From: CAYFXE01 sp964347035
GTDB taxonomy: Bacteria; Acidobacteriota; Aminicenantia; Aminicenantales; Aminicenantaceae
Direction: 5' to 3'
DNA length: 47,123 nucleotides
Assembly (NCBI GenBank): GCA_964347035.1
Contig: CAYFXE010000023.1
Coordinates: forward strand, 1 to 47,123
The position numbers and the translations under genes were made by a program. Positions 34,542 through 42,917 of the stretch are shown piece by piece; within the stretch, counting starts at the first letter, position 1, and each line of letters begins with the position of its first letter. The notes beneath the pieces are model-generated. The model saw nothing but the letters and a program-made list of their open reading frames with translations, was not told the DNA's origin and did no database searches.

Positions 34542-35945
34542 TCATCCTTGTCTTTTCGCTTTTCTCTTCCAGAAAAGAAAAGCAGGAATACCTAAAGCCA
34601 ATATGAACAATCCTATCATCGATTTCCCTGGCTGAGCAAAAACCGTGTTAAAAAAAACAGCGATGTTAATCAAGACGAAAATGAGGGGAAGAACAGGATA
34701 TCCCCAGGCTCTGTATGGCCTTTTTCTCTCGGGCTGTTTGTACCGGAGGACAATCACAGAAAGCCCCGTAAGGGCAAAAAAGATAACCAAGGCAAAGACT
34801 ACAAACTCGAACAAAGCCTGGTATGTCCCAGAAAGACAGAGAAGGACAGCCCAAATGGCCTGACCGGTCAGGGCCTTTGTCGGAACATGGTAACGAGGAT
34901 GGATGTAGGTCATGCTTTGAAAAAACGAGCCATCTTCAGCCATTGCAAAATAGACTCTCGGCCCGTAGATGATCGTCGCACTCAGACAGCCGAAAATTGA
35001 GATCATGATGGCTGCCGATATAACAATGGTAACCGATGATCCAAAAAGCTGAGTCGAAGCCAGCTCTCCAATCCGGGCTACTCCTTTCATCTTCTCAACC
35101 GGAAGGGCCATGACATAGACAAGGTTCACCAGACAGTAAATGAGGGTGACACTAAGAGTCTCCAGGATAAGACCAACAGGAATATTCCTCTCAGGCCTCT
35201 TTATCTCCTCTGCGGTGCAGTTGACAGCGTACCAGCCATCATATGTCCAGAATACCGCGATAAGCGCCAGGCCAAAAAACGTAAAGACTTCAAAACTGAA
35301 TCCAGAACCTCCCTGAAACATTTGGTTGAGGTCTGTCAGGCCAGATTTCTTGCCAAGAAACAGACCGAAGATAATTATCCCGGCAACAGAGGCCAACCTT
35401 AAGAAAGTAAAAATATTCTGGACGAAAACCCCACTCTTTATACCGAAGTAATTGACTCCCGTTAGAATCAGAATGGAAGCCGCAGCAACAAGCTGGCCAA
35501 CCGAAAGGGAATAGGAAAGCCCCCAGATATTCATCTGAAAAAGGTAAGATTGTGTGGACAAGAAGGGAATAAAGTATCCTACGAATTCAGCAAAGGCGAC
35601 CGCCAAGGCAGCAATGCCTCCGCACATGATAAACCAGAAGAATCCCCAGCCGTAGAAAAACCCAGCCCAAGAGCCATAGGCCTCTCGAATATAGATATAC
35701 TGCCCGCCGGCCTGGGGGTACATAGCACCCAACTCGGCAAAAGTCAAGGCTCCGCTGAGCGTTATGAATCCTCCAACCAGCCAGACAAGCAGTATCAAAC
35801 CCGGAGAGGGAAGATATTCGGCGATGAAACCGGTGGTCATGAATATCCCTGAACCGATAACAGATCCGATAACCAAAAAAGTCGTGTCCAGAAGGTTCAA
35901 TTCTCTTAAGAATCTCGATTTTTTTTGATTATTTTGATGAGTCAT
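34542..35945 (-). CDS. APC-family amino acid permease
   Basis: A 467-residue membrane protein with about 12 spans and the APC signature in span 1, V-I-G-S-V-I-G-S-G-I-F. It is followed by P-S-P-G-L-I-L-L-V-W-L-V-G-G. The A-E-L-G-A-M-Y-P-Q-A-G-G-Q-Y-I-Y-I-R-E-A-Y-G segment is typical of the LAT/SteT-type amino acid exchangers. The open frame extends to 35981, but the start at 35945 avoids overlapping the upstream gene and has GGGAG at good spacing. Its place between P1 peptidases and an MttB homologue suggests uptake or exchange of the amino acids, possibly N-methylated, that these enzymes process. Confidence 0.9.
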   Translation of the reverse strand: MTHQNNQKKSRFLRELNLLDTTFLVIGSVIGSGIFMTTGFIAEYLPSPGLILLVWLVGGFITLSGALTFAELGAMYPQAGGQYIYIREAYGSWAGFFYGWGFFWFIMCGGIAALAVAFAEFVGYFIPFLSTQSYLFQMNIWGLSYSLSVGQLVAAASILILTGVNYFGIKSGVFVQNIFTFLRLASVAGIIIFGLFLGKKSGLTDLNQMFQGGSGFSFEVFTFFGLALIAVFWTYDGWYAVNCTAEEIKRPERNIPVGLILETLSVTLIYCLVNLVYVMALPVEKMKGVARIGELASTQLFGSSVTIVISAAIMISIFGCLSATIIYGPRVYFAMAEDGSFFQSMTYIHPRYHVPTKALTGQAIWAVLLCLSGTYQALFEFVVFALVIFFALTGLSVIVLRYKQPERKRPYRAWGYPVLPLIFVLINIAVFFNTVFAQPGKSMIGLFILALGIPAFLFWKRKAKRQG

Positions 35946-35953
35946 TCGTCTCC

Positions 35954-37009
35954 CTATCCTTCTGAATTCTGGAAAAAACACCGGAGTTCACTCTCAGGGA
36001 TTGTCTCCAACATTCTTCCTAATCTTCCTCTCACTGGAGTGGCTTTGGCTAAAGACCGGAAGATAGCTTCTCTGACCGCTTCCAAGCCAGCCAAAATAAT
36101 CTTCTCTAAGAGGCTGTCATCCAAAAGCTGAAAATCAAAAACTTTCGGACCATCCTTCTCCATACTCATGGCATTTGCCGTCGTAAATAAAACACAATTG
36201 ATAGAATCAGAACTGCTGGAAGCCATACTCATCATTGGCAAATGAGTCACCATACTGCTCGTGATCTGCCTGATTTGGTAGGGAACTAGGGGAATATCAA
36301 CTCCGAGAATGATAGTCAACGATCCCGATCTGGTCTGATTCTCCCTGGAAGCTGATTTTCCCTTTGTTAAGGATATATCGTTGCCATGATTCGAGGCCAC
36401 GAGGGATCCTATGGTGAATCGTCCGGAGCCTAAGGAGATAATTCGTGAGGATGTCCCGACACCTCCTTTCCAAGTATAAGCTCTCAGGCCCAAGCCAATC
36501 CCAACAGAACCTTCTTCCACCTTGTTTTCGGTTGCTGTGTGGAAGACCTTAAGAATATTCTGCTCCTCTAAGAATCCCAACCTGATATCGTTTAAATAGG
36601 AGTCGTCAATCCCGATGACAAAGGGCGGCCAGATTTCCACTCTATTAAGTGAAAAGCCGTAAGACAGTATGGCATCGTACACTCTTCCGACATTGAAAGA
36701 ATTGGTGATAACTATCGGAGAATTCAAATAACAGAAATCATCCATCACCTCAAAGCCGGTGATTTCATCTTTTCCCCTGATTCGAGAGCAACTCAGGAAT
36801 AATCGCATCTCTTTATCCATCGGGTAGGGGAGGACAGCGGTTAAGCCAGTCCGAACAGAAGCCATTCTCCCAGCTTTATCTTGGATATCTTTATTCAGAC
36901 TTAAATGTCCCACTTTCACTCCTTTAACATCTGTTATGGAGTTTTTATCCCCATGTTGATATTTATTTTTTTTGAGTATTGTTCCTTCCGCTATTTTTGC
37001 TTCATTCAT
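35954..37009 (-). CDS. P1 family (DmpA/BapA-like) aminopeptidase, cytoplasmic copy
   Basis: A 351-residue S58/P1 self-cleaving Ntn-type peptidase. It has N-S-I-T-D-V-K-G-V-K-V-G-H near the N-terminus, S-F-N-V-G-R-V-Y-D, E-E-G-S-V-G-I-G-L-G and K-G-G-V-G-T-S-S-R. The autocleavage site is G229-S230, upstream of I-I-L-G-V-D-I-P-L-V-P-Y-Q; Ser230 becomes the N-terminal nucleophile, as Gly-Ser does in DmpA. Known relatives release N-terminal D-Ala or beta-amino acids. No signal peptide is seen, so unlike its neighbour it should act in the cytoplasm. It overlaps the stop of the paralogue at 37002 by eight bases and precedes the permease gene. Confidence 0.88.
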   Translation of the reverse strand: MNEAKIAEGTILKKNKYQHGDKNSITDVKGVKVGHLSLNKDIQDKAGRMASVRTGLTAVLPYPMDKEMRLFLSCSRIRGKDEITGFEVMDDFCYLNSPIVITNSFNVGRVYDAILSYGFSLNRVEIWPPFVIGIDDSYLNDIRLGFLEEQNILKVFHTATENKVEEGSVGIGLGLRAYTWKGGVGTSSRIISLGSGRFTIGSLVASNHGNDISLTKGKSASRENQTRSGSLTIILGVDIPLVPYQIRQITSSMVTHLPMMSMASSSSDSINCVLFTTANAMSMEKDGPKVFDFQLLDDSLLEKIILAGLEAVREAIFRSLAKATPVRGRLGRMLETIPESELRCFFQNSEG

Positions 37010-38198
37010 GTTTGTCAGCTCCTATCCTCAAATATTTCTTCATAATCTTTTTAACCTGATCCAACGGAATGCCGTAGGCCGCGTTGCCATCACGGCCGAT
37101 GATAGTGCTAGCAGAAGTTATAGCGTTGACAATGGCTTCATGTGTGGCTTCGACAGTCGCTTGATACAGAGGTGTTATCCAGAAATCACTTACGGATTTT
37201 ATGTTAAGGTAGAGATGAGATTGACTCCTCGGAATTTTATTGGCTGTGGAGAAGGCAATAATAATGTCACCGCTTCCTGTGTGAGAAATAGCTCCAGTCT
37301 GGGCCAACCCCATGGCCACTCTTTTGGCTATTTTCTTCAGTTGAAAAGGCAAAAGAGGAATATCGGTGGCTGCAACGAGGATGATTGACTTTGTCTTTCC
37401 TGATTTATACTTAAAACCTTGGATTTCTTTCCCGACCGGCACTCCATCTATGCGGAATTCGTCCCGGCCCCCTGTATTTGCCATCACCAGGACTCCGACA
37501 GTGTATTTTTCGCCGATTTTCCGGGAAGCAGTCCCTATGCCTCCTTTGAACCCAAAAGAAGTCATCCCTGTACCGCCCCCTACCGCGCCCTCATCAACTT
37601 GACCGCTTTGTGCATTTTCGATAGCTTTGAAAACATCCTCCTCTGAAATCTGACGGCTTTGGGTATCGCTTAGAAAATCATCAAAGCACTCGGCCACAAC
37701 TGGGTAAAAAATATCCTCCGAAACCTCCGGATCCAGATGGTTTTTTAAGAAATATTTAACGGCCGCATCATAAACAATTCCTACGTTGTATGTACCAGTC
37801 AGAAAAATGGGCGTCTTCAGTTTTCCTGTCGTCACCAGAGATGCAATACCTGTCATCTCTCCCCAGCCGTTCAAGTTAAAATAAGAGGCGAACACGTTTT
37901 CATCAAGAATATTCCCAGGATGGGGAAGGATAACCGTCACTCCAGTTCTTACAGCTCCTTGGCCTTCTCCCTTGATAATAGTCTTCTGCCCGACTTTCAC
38001 ACCCGCCACATCTGTGATGGCATTAAAAGGCCCTGGCTTCATGGCGCCTAGCTTAATCCCAAGCTCACGTATCCTTTGTCTCGGAGAAGGGGAGGGGTGA
38101 TCCCCAGGTCGGGAATCCGAAAGCACTGATTCAAAACTTCGCATTGATAATAATGGTAATCCACCTAGCGAGGTTTTTATGAAGTGACGACGATCCAT
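37002..38198 (-). CDS. P1 family (DmpA/BapA-like) aminopeptidase with Tat-like signal
   Basis: From ATG 38198 the protein has 398 residues and begins M-D-R-R-H-F-I-K-T-S-L-G-G, a twin-arginine signal. AGGAGAGGGAAT directly upstream supports this start over the longer frame reaching 38249. P1 features are N-A-I-T-D-V-A-G-V-K-V-G, T-Y-N-V-G-I-V-Y-D-A, D-E-G-A-V-G-G-G-T-G-M and K-G-G-I-G-T-A-S-R. The nucleophile-forming K-S-I-I-L-V-A-A-T-D-I-P-L-L has the serine at about residue 271. Export in folded form would place it outside the cytoplasm, complementary to the unsignalled paralogue that follows. Lys rather than Gly or Asn precedes the nucleophile Ser. Confidence 0.88.
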   Translation of the reverse strand: MDRRHFIKTSLGGLPLLSMRSFESVLSDSRPGDHPSPSPRQRIRELGIKLGAMKPGPFNAITDVAGVKVGQKTIIKGEGQGAVRTGVTVILPHPGNILDENVFASYFNLNGWGEMTGIASLVTTGKLKTPIFLTGTYNVGIVYDAAVKYFLKNHLDPEVSEDIFYPVVAECFDDFLSDTQSRQISEEDVFKAIENAQSGQVDEGAVGGGTGMTSFGFKGGIGTASRKIGEKYTVGVLVMANTGGRDEFRIDGVPVGKEIQGFKYKSGKTKSIILVAATDIPLLPFQLKKIAKRVAMGLAQTGAISHTGSGDIIIAFSTANKIPRSQSHLYLNIKSVSDFWITPLYQATVEATHEAIVNAITSASTIIGRDGNAAYGIPLDQVKKIMKKYLRIGADKHE

Positions 38199-38235
38199 AT
38201 TCCCTCTCCTATAAAAGTAAAATTTGTCTTGATCT

Positions 38236-40377
38236 TTATTCTTTCTCAATTCCTAATATTTCTGATATTTTATCAAGCTTGATGACTGCATTCTTTATAG
38301 CCTCTTCGAGATCCCTTAGCGATCGTCTAACACCCTCTTCGTCTCCGGCTTCGGCTGCTTCTGTCAAGGCAGGGAGAAGGAGCACTGCATAAGTATATCG
38401 AGCACCGAAGATGAGATGTTTGAACCAAGGACGATGGGGAATTCCTCGGGGAAGGATGAAGTCTCTTTCGATTTCTATCAGGAGTCGATTGATTTCATGG
38501 ATTTTGGAGGAATCTTGGCTTTCTTTCCATGCTTCTGTCCCTAATAAATATGAAGTCACAAAAGAAGCTTTCTTCTCCATCTTGCTGATAAGGTCGAAAA
38601 GAGTCCGGGATTTCTTTTTTGAAAAGTCGAATCGTTTGGCCCATTCATCGAGGTAATTTTTGAGCCTTTGGGCATAGCATTCATAATCTAATGGAAGTAG
38701 AGATTTGTTAACAAGATCGATAACCATATGAGCCCAGATCCGAGCCAAAGCGGCCGTGTAAAGCATCCCCGGATCCCCGAAATGGCTCATCCAGTAGTAA
38801 TTGTCATACATGGAGTGGTAGACTCCATAGTCTCCTGAAAAGGTCATATCTAGGGCTGGAACACCGATATGATTGAGGAAGACAGTATGATCTGTCCCGC
38901 TGCCGATAGGGTTTATCTTTCCACTTCCTCCCGCTATAACGATTGCTCCTTTTTCTCCAGTCCCCTCTCTCCATCGTTCATAGACGGATTTCTGAGACAA
39001 TGGATCTTTGACTTCTTTCAAAGCTCGAATGATCATTGGAGAAAGACAGGGAACAGCTTGAACACTGAACTTTTTTCCAGAAGCAGCGCTGTCCACGTTG
39101 AGATAGGCAATCAGATCTCTCCTCAGCTTCTCCCGGTTTTCTTCTCCCCATTCTGTGGACCCGGTCAAGGTGAATTCTTCCGCATCCCAGCTGGCAAAAC
39201 AAATCGTCCGTTTTGGCTGAAAATCCTTTTTCCTTGCTTCCGCCAAAACCCTAACCAACTCCATAAGACAAGCCGTACCGCTAGAGGGATCATATCCTCC
39301 AAAAACCCAAGCGTCTCGGTGATTCCCGACCAAAACAAAGCCTTCCTGGTCTGTACTTCCTATCAGGTATCCGATGACATTGGTGATTCGTTTGATCGAT
39401 GTCTCGATCTGAACATCCACTCGAACCTGAGCCTCTGCTCCCCCTAACCTGTAGGTTACAGGAAGAGCCCCTTTCCATTCTTCGGGTGCTTCTTCTCCTC
39501 CCATGGACTCTAAAAGAGGTCGGGCATCTTGGGCTGAAATGGGAACACTAATGATTTCGGGAAGGGTGCGCGCCTCTTCAAGAGAGATTCTTTTACAGTG
39601 AGGTACTGAAGCCCAGCCTGGAGTCAACGGATCGCCAGGATAAATAAAATCATAGGGGATTCCACCTCTCTGGATATGGCTCATCGGACCCCAAGGGCCA
39701 TCGGGAAAGACAGGCCCTCGGGAGAAGCCATCTTCCATCGGATCAGAATAGATCAAGAGAGCTGCCAGCCCTCTCTTCTCTGCTGTATAGGCCTTGAATC
39801 CTCTATAACTATAAGGCGAGGAGTATCGGACTAAAGCGATCTTCCCTTTGAGGTCTATGCCTCTCTTCTCGAGAAACTCATAATCCGCAGGATTACCGCC
39901 GTGGGCATAGACAAGAGGGGCGGTCACCACACCAGACCTTGAATACGCGTTGTAGGGAATACCGACATCTGATCTTGAAGTATCCGGATCTTCCTTGTAA
40001 CTCGCTTCCTTGAGTTTCAGGCGGTATTTTTTAGGTGAGATCATCTCGACAAGAATCTTCCTGGGAAATGAAAGGAGAACGTCATAATGAACATGATGAA
40101 CATTCTCCAATCCGTAGGATTTCCATTCCTTTAGAATAAATTGAGCTAATTCGTTGTTTCTGGGAGAGGAAGCCACATGGGGAATCTCGGTGAAACGTCT
40201 CAAGTATCTGTCTATTTTTTGGGGAGAGATGATGCCATCAACGAATCTTTTATAGGCCAGATGACTTTCTGTCTCTTGGCGGGAATTTTGGCTAATGGCG
40301 AACGGAAAAACGAGAAGAATCATTCCTATAAGTGTGAGCACAAAAGCAATATTTTTTAAGGACAGCAAAGGATTCAT
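38236..40377 (-). CDS. Exported M28 family peptidase, glutamate carboxypeptidase II-like
   Basis: A 713-residue dizinc peptidase with the layout of glutamate carboxypeptidase II. It has an N-terminal hydrophobic signal or anchor (about residues 9-30), a PA domain (G-K-I-A-L-V-R-Y-S), the M28 catalytic domain, and a transferrin-receptor-like dimerisation domain at the C-terminus. Zinc and catalytic residues appear in V-G-N-H-R-D-A-W-V-F-G-G-Y-D-P-S-S-G-T, S-W-D-A-E-E-F and D-Y-G-V-Y-H-S-M-Y-D-N. The frame is open to 40668, but a promoter at 40399-40427 lies inside that extension, so ATG 40377 is the start. It heads an operon with two P1 peptidases, a permease and an MttB homologue. Confidence 0.9.
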   Translation of the reverse strand: MNPLLSLKNIAFVLTLIGMILLVFPFAISQNSRQETESHLAYKRFVDGIISPQKIDRYLRRFTEIPHVASSPRNNELAQFILKEWKSYGLENVHHVHYDVLLSFPRKILVEMISPKKYRLKLKEASYKEDPDTSRSDVGIPYNAYSRSGVVTAPLVYAHGGNPADYEFLEKRGIDLKGKIALVRYSSPYSYRGFKAYTAEKRGLAALLIYSDPMEDGFSRGPVFPDGPWGPMSHIQRGGIPYDFIYPGDPLTPGWASVPHCKRISLEEARTLPEIISVPISAQDARPLLESMGGEEAPEEWKGALPVTYRLGGAEAQVRVDVQIETSIKRITNVIGYLIGSTDQEGFVLVGNHRDAWVFGGYDPSSGTACLMELVRVLAEARKKDFQPKRTICFASWDAEEFTLTGSTEWGEENREKLRRDLIAYLNVDSAASGKKFSVQAVPCLSPMIIRALKEVKDPLSQKSVYERWREGTGEKGAIVIAGGSGKINPIGSGTDHTVFLNHIGVPALDMTFSGDYGVYHSMYDNYYWMSHFGDPGMLYTAALARIWAHMVIDLVNKSLLPLDYECYAQRLKNYLDEWAKRFDFSKKKSRTLFDLISKMEKKASFVTSYLLGTEAWKESQDSSKIHEINRLLIEIERDFILPRGIPHRPWFKHLIFGARYTYAVLLLPALTEAAEAGDEEGVRRSLRDLEEAIKNAVIKLDKISEILGIEKE

Positions 40378-40398
40378 GCTGAGTTCACATTTCTTAAT

Positions 40399-40427
40399 AA
40401 TATGTCTTTCTCGATTGAAAATGTCAA
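40399..40427 (-). promoter_or_regulatory. Promoter of the M28-P1-P1-permease-mttB operon
   Basis: On the minus strand, TTGACA (complement of 40422-40427), a 17-base spacer and CATATT (complement of 40399-40404). TATTAT two bases further is an alternative -10. Transcription would start about 15 bases before ATG 40377, giving a very short leader. Confidence 0.55.
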
Positions 40428-40503
40428 AAAAATTAATTTTTGTCTTAAGCACCCTTATTTCCGTGATATAGATACAAAAATAGTATGGATAGGCGTAATG
40501 AAG

Positions 40504-40574
40504 GCGAGATCCTATCCGTTGGAGCCGTATAGTGGAGTGTGGGGGGGCTTCGGCGTAAACGGATTGGGTCTCGC
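40504..40574. other. Large hairpin-forming inverted repeat between divergent promoters
   Basis: Two 17-base arms at 40504-40520 and 40558-40574 pair at 15 Watson-Crick positions plus one G-T, with a single T-T mismatch, around a 37-base loop. The loop itself contains GCCG (40524-40527) and CGGC (40551-40554), which could extend the structure. The element lies upstream of both the M28 operon promoter and the IclR promoter. It could be an unannotated structured RNA, a cruciform or protein-binding site, or the remnant of a small mobile repeat. It overlaps no gene with recognised protein features. Confidence 0.55.
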
Positions 40575-40576
40575 AT

Positions 40577-40604
40577 TTAAGGGCCTCATCCAACGACACC
40601 TTAA
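40577..40604. other. Second inverted repeat beside the large hairpin
   Basis: TTAAGG at 40577-40582 and CCTTAA at 40599-40604 form six-base arms around a 16-base loop, starting two bases after the large hairpin. Together they form a compact structured block. Confidence 0.35.
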
Positions 40605-40687
40605 TCACGGTTTTGGGGATGCTTCCATTTTTGTCTAAGTATGGATTAGAACGGAGGTACCAAAACAAACTATTTTTTCGAAAAAGC

Positions 40688-40757
40688 TTGACAAAGGAAA
40701 ATCATTATATTTATATATGTTCCGTTATATGAAATATTATTTTATATAGCGGAACAT
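40688..40757 (+). promoter_or_regulatory. IclR-operon promoter with overlapping operator
   Basis: The promoter is TTGACA at 40688-40693, 17 bases, TTATAT at 40711-40716 (TATATA with 18). Immediately downstream, ATGTTCCGTTATAT (40717-40730) and ATATAGCGGAACAT (40744-40757) are inverted repeats matching at 13 of 14 positions with a 13-base spacer. The arms cover the expected transcription start, so a bound protein would block initiation. TTCCG/CGGAA half-sites suit IclR-family regulators, and the first gene is an IclR: autorepression is likely. Confidence 0.75.
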
Positions 40758-40760
40758 CTA

Positions 40761-41564
40761 TTGAGGCATCCACAAGACGAGAGAGATTTTATCAATTCTC
40801 TAGCACGAGGATTGACCATCCTGGAGTCTTTTGATCCAACCAATCCCAAATTAGGTATCACTGACTTAGCCCGAAAAACCGGCCTGTCCAAGAGCACGGT
40901 TTTCCGACTCGTTCATACCCTTCGCTCTCTGGGATACATCACTCTAGTACCTGGAGAGAACAAATACTCGCTAGCACCAAAGGTCTTAGGATTAGGTTTT
41001 GCTGTCCTCTCCAGCCTCGAATTAAGAGAGGTGGCTCAGCCTTATCTCATGGAACTGTCACATCAAGTTGAAGAAACTGTCAACCTAGCCGTACTCGATG
41101 GCTGGAGGTTGATCTATCTAGAAAGGATTAAAACTCATCAGATCGTGAACATCAACCTTCATGTTGGCTCTCGCCTTGAGCTCTATAATACGGCCATGGG
41201 GCGGGTGCTGGCCGCTTTCCAGAATAAGAATTGGAAAGCTCAGTACTTGGAATATCTGAAACAAATTCTTGAGGCAAAAGACTACTGGAAAAATGGGGGA
41301 GCGAAGTTGTTAACGACGCTAGAGGAAGTCAGGAATGACGGCTTTGCTATTAACAACGAGGAGCTAGTTCCAGGACTGCGGTCAGTAGCCTCTCCTGTGA
41401 GAAACAGGGAAGGGAAAGTGGTGGGAGCGGTCAATATCGCTGTCAGTTCCAGCCTCTATTCCTTGCAAAAGCTCAAAAGAGAATTAATCCCTCCTTTACA
41501 AAAGACCACAGAAAATATCTCTCTGGCTCTTGGTTACGAACCTGAGAATAAAAAGAAAAAATGA
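40761..41564 (+). CDS. IclR family transcriptional regulator
   Basis: A 267-residue repressor. The N-terminal winged helix contains F-I-N-S-L-A-R-G-L-T-I-L-E-S-F and L-G-I-T-D-L-A-R-K-T-G-L-S-K-S-T-V-F-R-L-V-H-T-L (about residues 10-55). The C-terminal effector domain shows the usual G-R-V-L-A-A-F and N-N-E-E-L-V-P-G-L-R-S-V-A-S-P-V motifs. The start codon is TTG at 40761; no in-frame ATG exists before the DNA-binding domain. The promoter suggests a leader of only about 35 bases and there is no good Shine-Dalgarno. The stop overlaps the aminotransferase start (ATGA), so the regulator is part of the operon it controls. The effector is probably the amino acid or keto acid degraded by the operon. 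Confidence 0.92.
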   Translation: MRHPQDERDFINSLARGLTILESFDPTNPKLGITDLARKTGLSKSTVFRLVHTLRSLGYITLVPGENKYSLAPKVLGLGFAVLSSLELREVAQPYLMELSHQVEETVNLAVLDGWRLIYLERIKTHQIVNINLHVGSRLELYNTAMGRVLAAFQNKNWKAQYLEYLKQILEAKDYWKNGGAKLLTTLEEVRNDGFAINNEELVPGLRSVASPVRNREGKVVGAVNIAVSSSLYSLQKLKRELIPPLQKTTENISLALGYEPENKKKK

Positions 41565-42901
41565 CACCACGTTATCCATATGGACATATCTTCTACCGAA
41601 ACCTTCATCATTCTTATCCTTTGATTGAGTCCGGAAGGGGAATATACCTTTACGATTTTAATGGCAAAGAATACTTGGATGCCAGTGGAGGAGCCGCTGT
41701 CGTCAACATAGGACATGGAGTCAAAGAAGTAGCTGAAGCGATCACTTCACAGGCCAATAAAGTGGGCTACCTGAGTGGCCTTCAGTTCAGCCATAACGCC
41801 GCAGAAGCTTTAGCTGAGAGGATCGCTGAATTCCTTCCGGCCGCTGATGGAAAGGTCTACTTTCTGTCAAGTGGCTCTGAAGCGATCGAGGCCTCAATTA
41901 AGCTTGCGCGGCAATACTGGGTTGAAAAAGGTCAAAGCAAAAAGTTTCAGGTCATCTCCCGGAAGCCAAGCTATCACGGGAATACTCTATTATCCCTTTC
42001 CGTTTCTGCCAGAGAGCATTATAAGGACATTTTTCATCCCTTGCTTATAGAAAGCCATATGATCCCAGCTCCTTATTGTTATCGATGCTTTTGTGGAGAA
42101 AAGTATCCAGAATGCAGTTTGAAATGTGCTTATGAGCTTGAAAAGAAGATCTGTGAGTTGGGTAAAGAGAATGTCTCTGCGTTCTTAACTGAGGTCATAG
42201 GTGGAGCCTCCACAGGTGCTGCTGTACCACCTCCAGAGTATTTCCATATAATTCGCAAAATATGCGATGAATACGAGGTTATCCTCATCGCCGATGAAAT
42301 CATGACCGGGACCGGCCGGACCGGTAAATGGCTCGCAAGTCATCATTTCGACCTGGCCGCAGAAATCATCGTCATGGGAAAAGGTCTGACAGGTGGATAT
42401 TTCCCGTTAAGTGCTTTGGGAGTTGAGAGAAGTATGGTCGATACCATCTATGAAAAGGGAAAAAGCTTTCTCCATGCCCAAACCTTCTCCCATCATCCAG
42501 TGGGGTGTGCGGCAGGTCTGGCCGTCCTGAATTACTTACAGAAGAACGACCTCGTGAAGAAATGCTCTGATAGGGGAGAGTCCCTTATAGAAAAGCTGTC
42601 GTCTCTTCTCGATCATCCTCATGTGGGTGATATTCGAGGAAAGGGCCTGCTCATAGGGATTGAATTTGTCGAGGATAAAAAGGAACAAAAACCATTCTTA
42701 AGGCAGAAAAAATATGTAGAACAGTTTATCTCGAAGGCAATGGAGAAAGGTTTAGTGGTCTGGCCTAACGTGGGGCATGCCGATGGAGCAAACGGTGATC
42801 TCATCTTGCTGGCTCCTCCTTTTATTATCACCTCCGAAGAAATCAATCGAATTATTGAAGTATTAAATGAATCCCTCTCTGAAATGAAGAATTTTCAATA
42901 A
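41561..42901 (+). CDS. Class III (omega) aminotransferase
   Basis: A 446-residue PLP enzyme of the acetylornithine/4-aminobutyrate aminotransferase class. Motifs: S-S-G-S-E-A-I-E-A-S-I-K-L-A-R, the cofactor Asp in L-I-A-D-E-I-M-T-G-T-G-R-T-G, and the PLP lysine in I-V-M-G-K-G-L-T-G-G-Y. A cysteine set C173-x2-C176-x8-C185-x3-C189 lies in an insertion and is shared, with identical spacing, by the aminotransferase at 45733-47076. Class III enzymes move amino groups from terminal or beta positions to 2-oxo acids. The substrate could be 4-aminobutyrate, ornithine, lysine or a beta-amino acid. It is translationally coupled to iclR, and AAAGGAGGAAGGAAAAG follows for the next gene. Confidence 0.88.
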   Translation: MTPRYPYGHIFYRNLHHSYPLIESGRGIYLYDFNGKEYLDASGGAAVVNIGHGVKEVAEAITSQANKVGYLSGLQFSHNAAEALAERIAEFLPAADGKVYFLSSGSEAIEASIKLARQYWVEKGQSKKFQVISRKPSYHGNTLLSLSVSAREHYKDIFHPLLIESHMIPAPYCYRCFCGEKYPECSLKCAYELEKKICELGKENVSAFLTEVIGGASTGAAVPPPEYFHIIRKICDEYEVILIADEIMTGTGRTGKWLASHHFDLAAEIIVMGKGLTGGYFPLSALGVERSMVDTIYEKGKSFLHAQTFSHHPVGCAAGLAVLNYLQKNDLVKKCSDRGESLIEKLSSLLDHPHVGDIRGKGLLIGIEFVEDKKEQKPFLRQKKYVEQFISKAMEKGLVVWPNVGHADGANGDLILLAPPFIITSEEINRIIEVLNESLSEMKNFQ

Positions 42902-42917
42902 AAGGAGGAAGGAAAAG

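Noticed and set aside
40402..40638. Open frame of 78 codons on the plus strand and the long N-terminal extension of the M28 frame on the minus strand
   Set aside because: Both run across the hairpin and promoter region, lack ribosome-binding sites and show no recognisable protein features.
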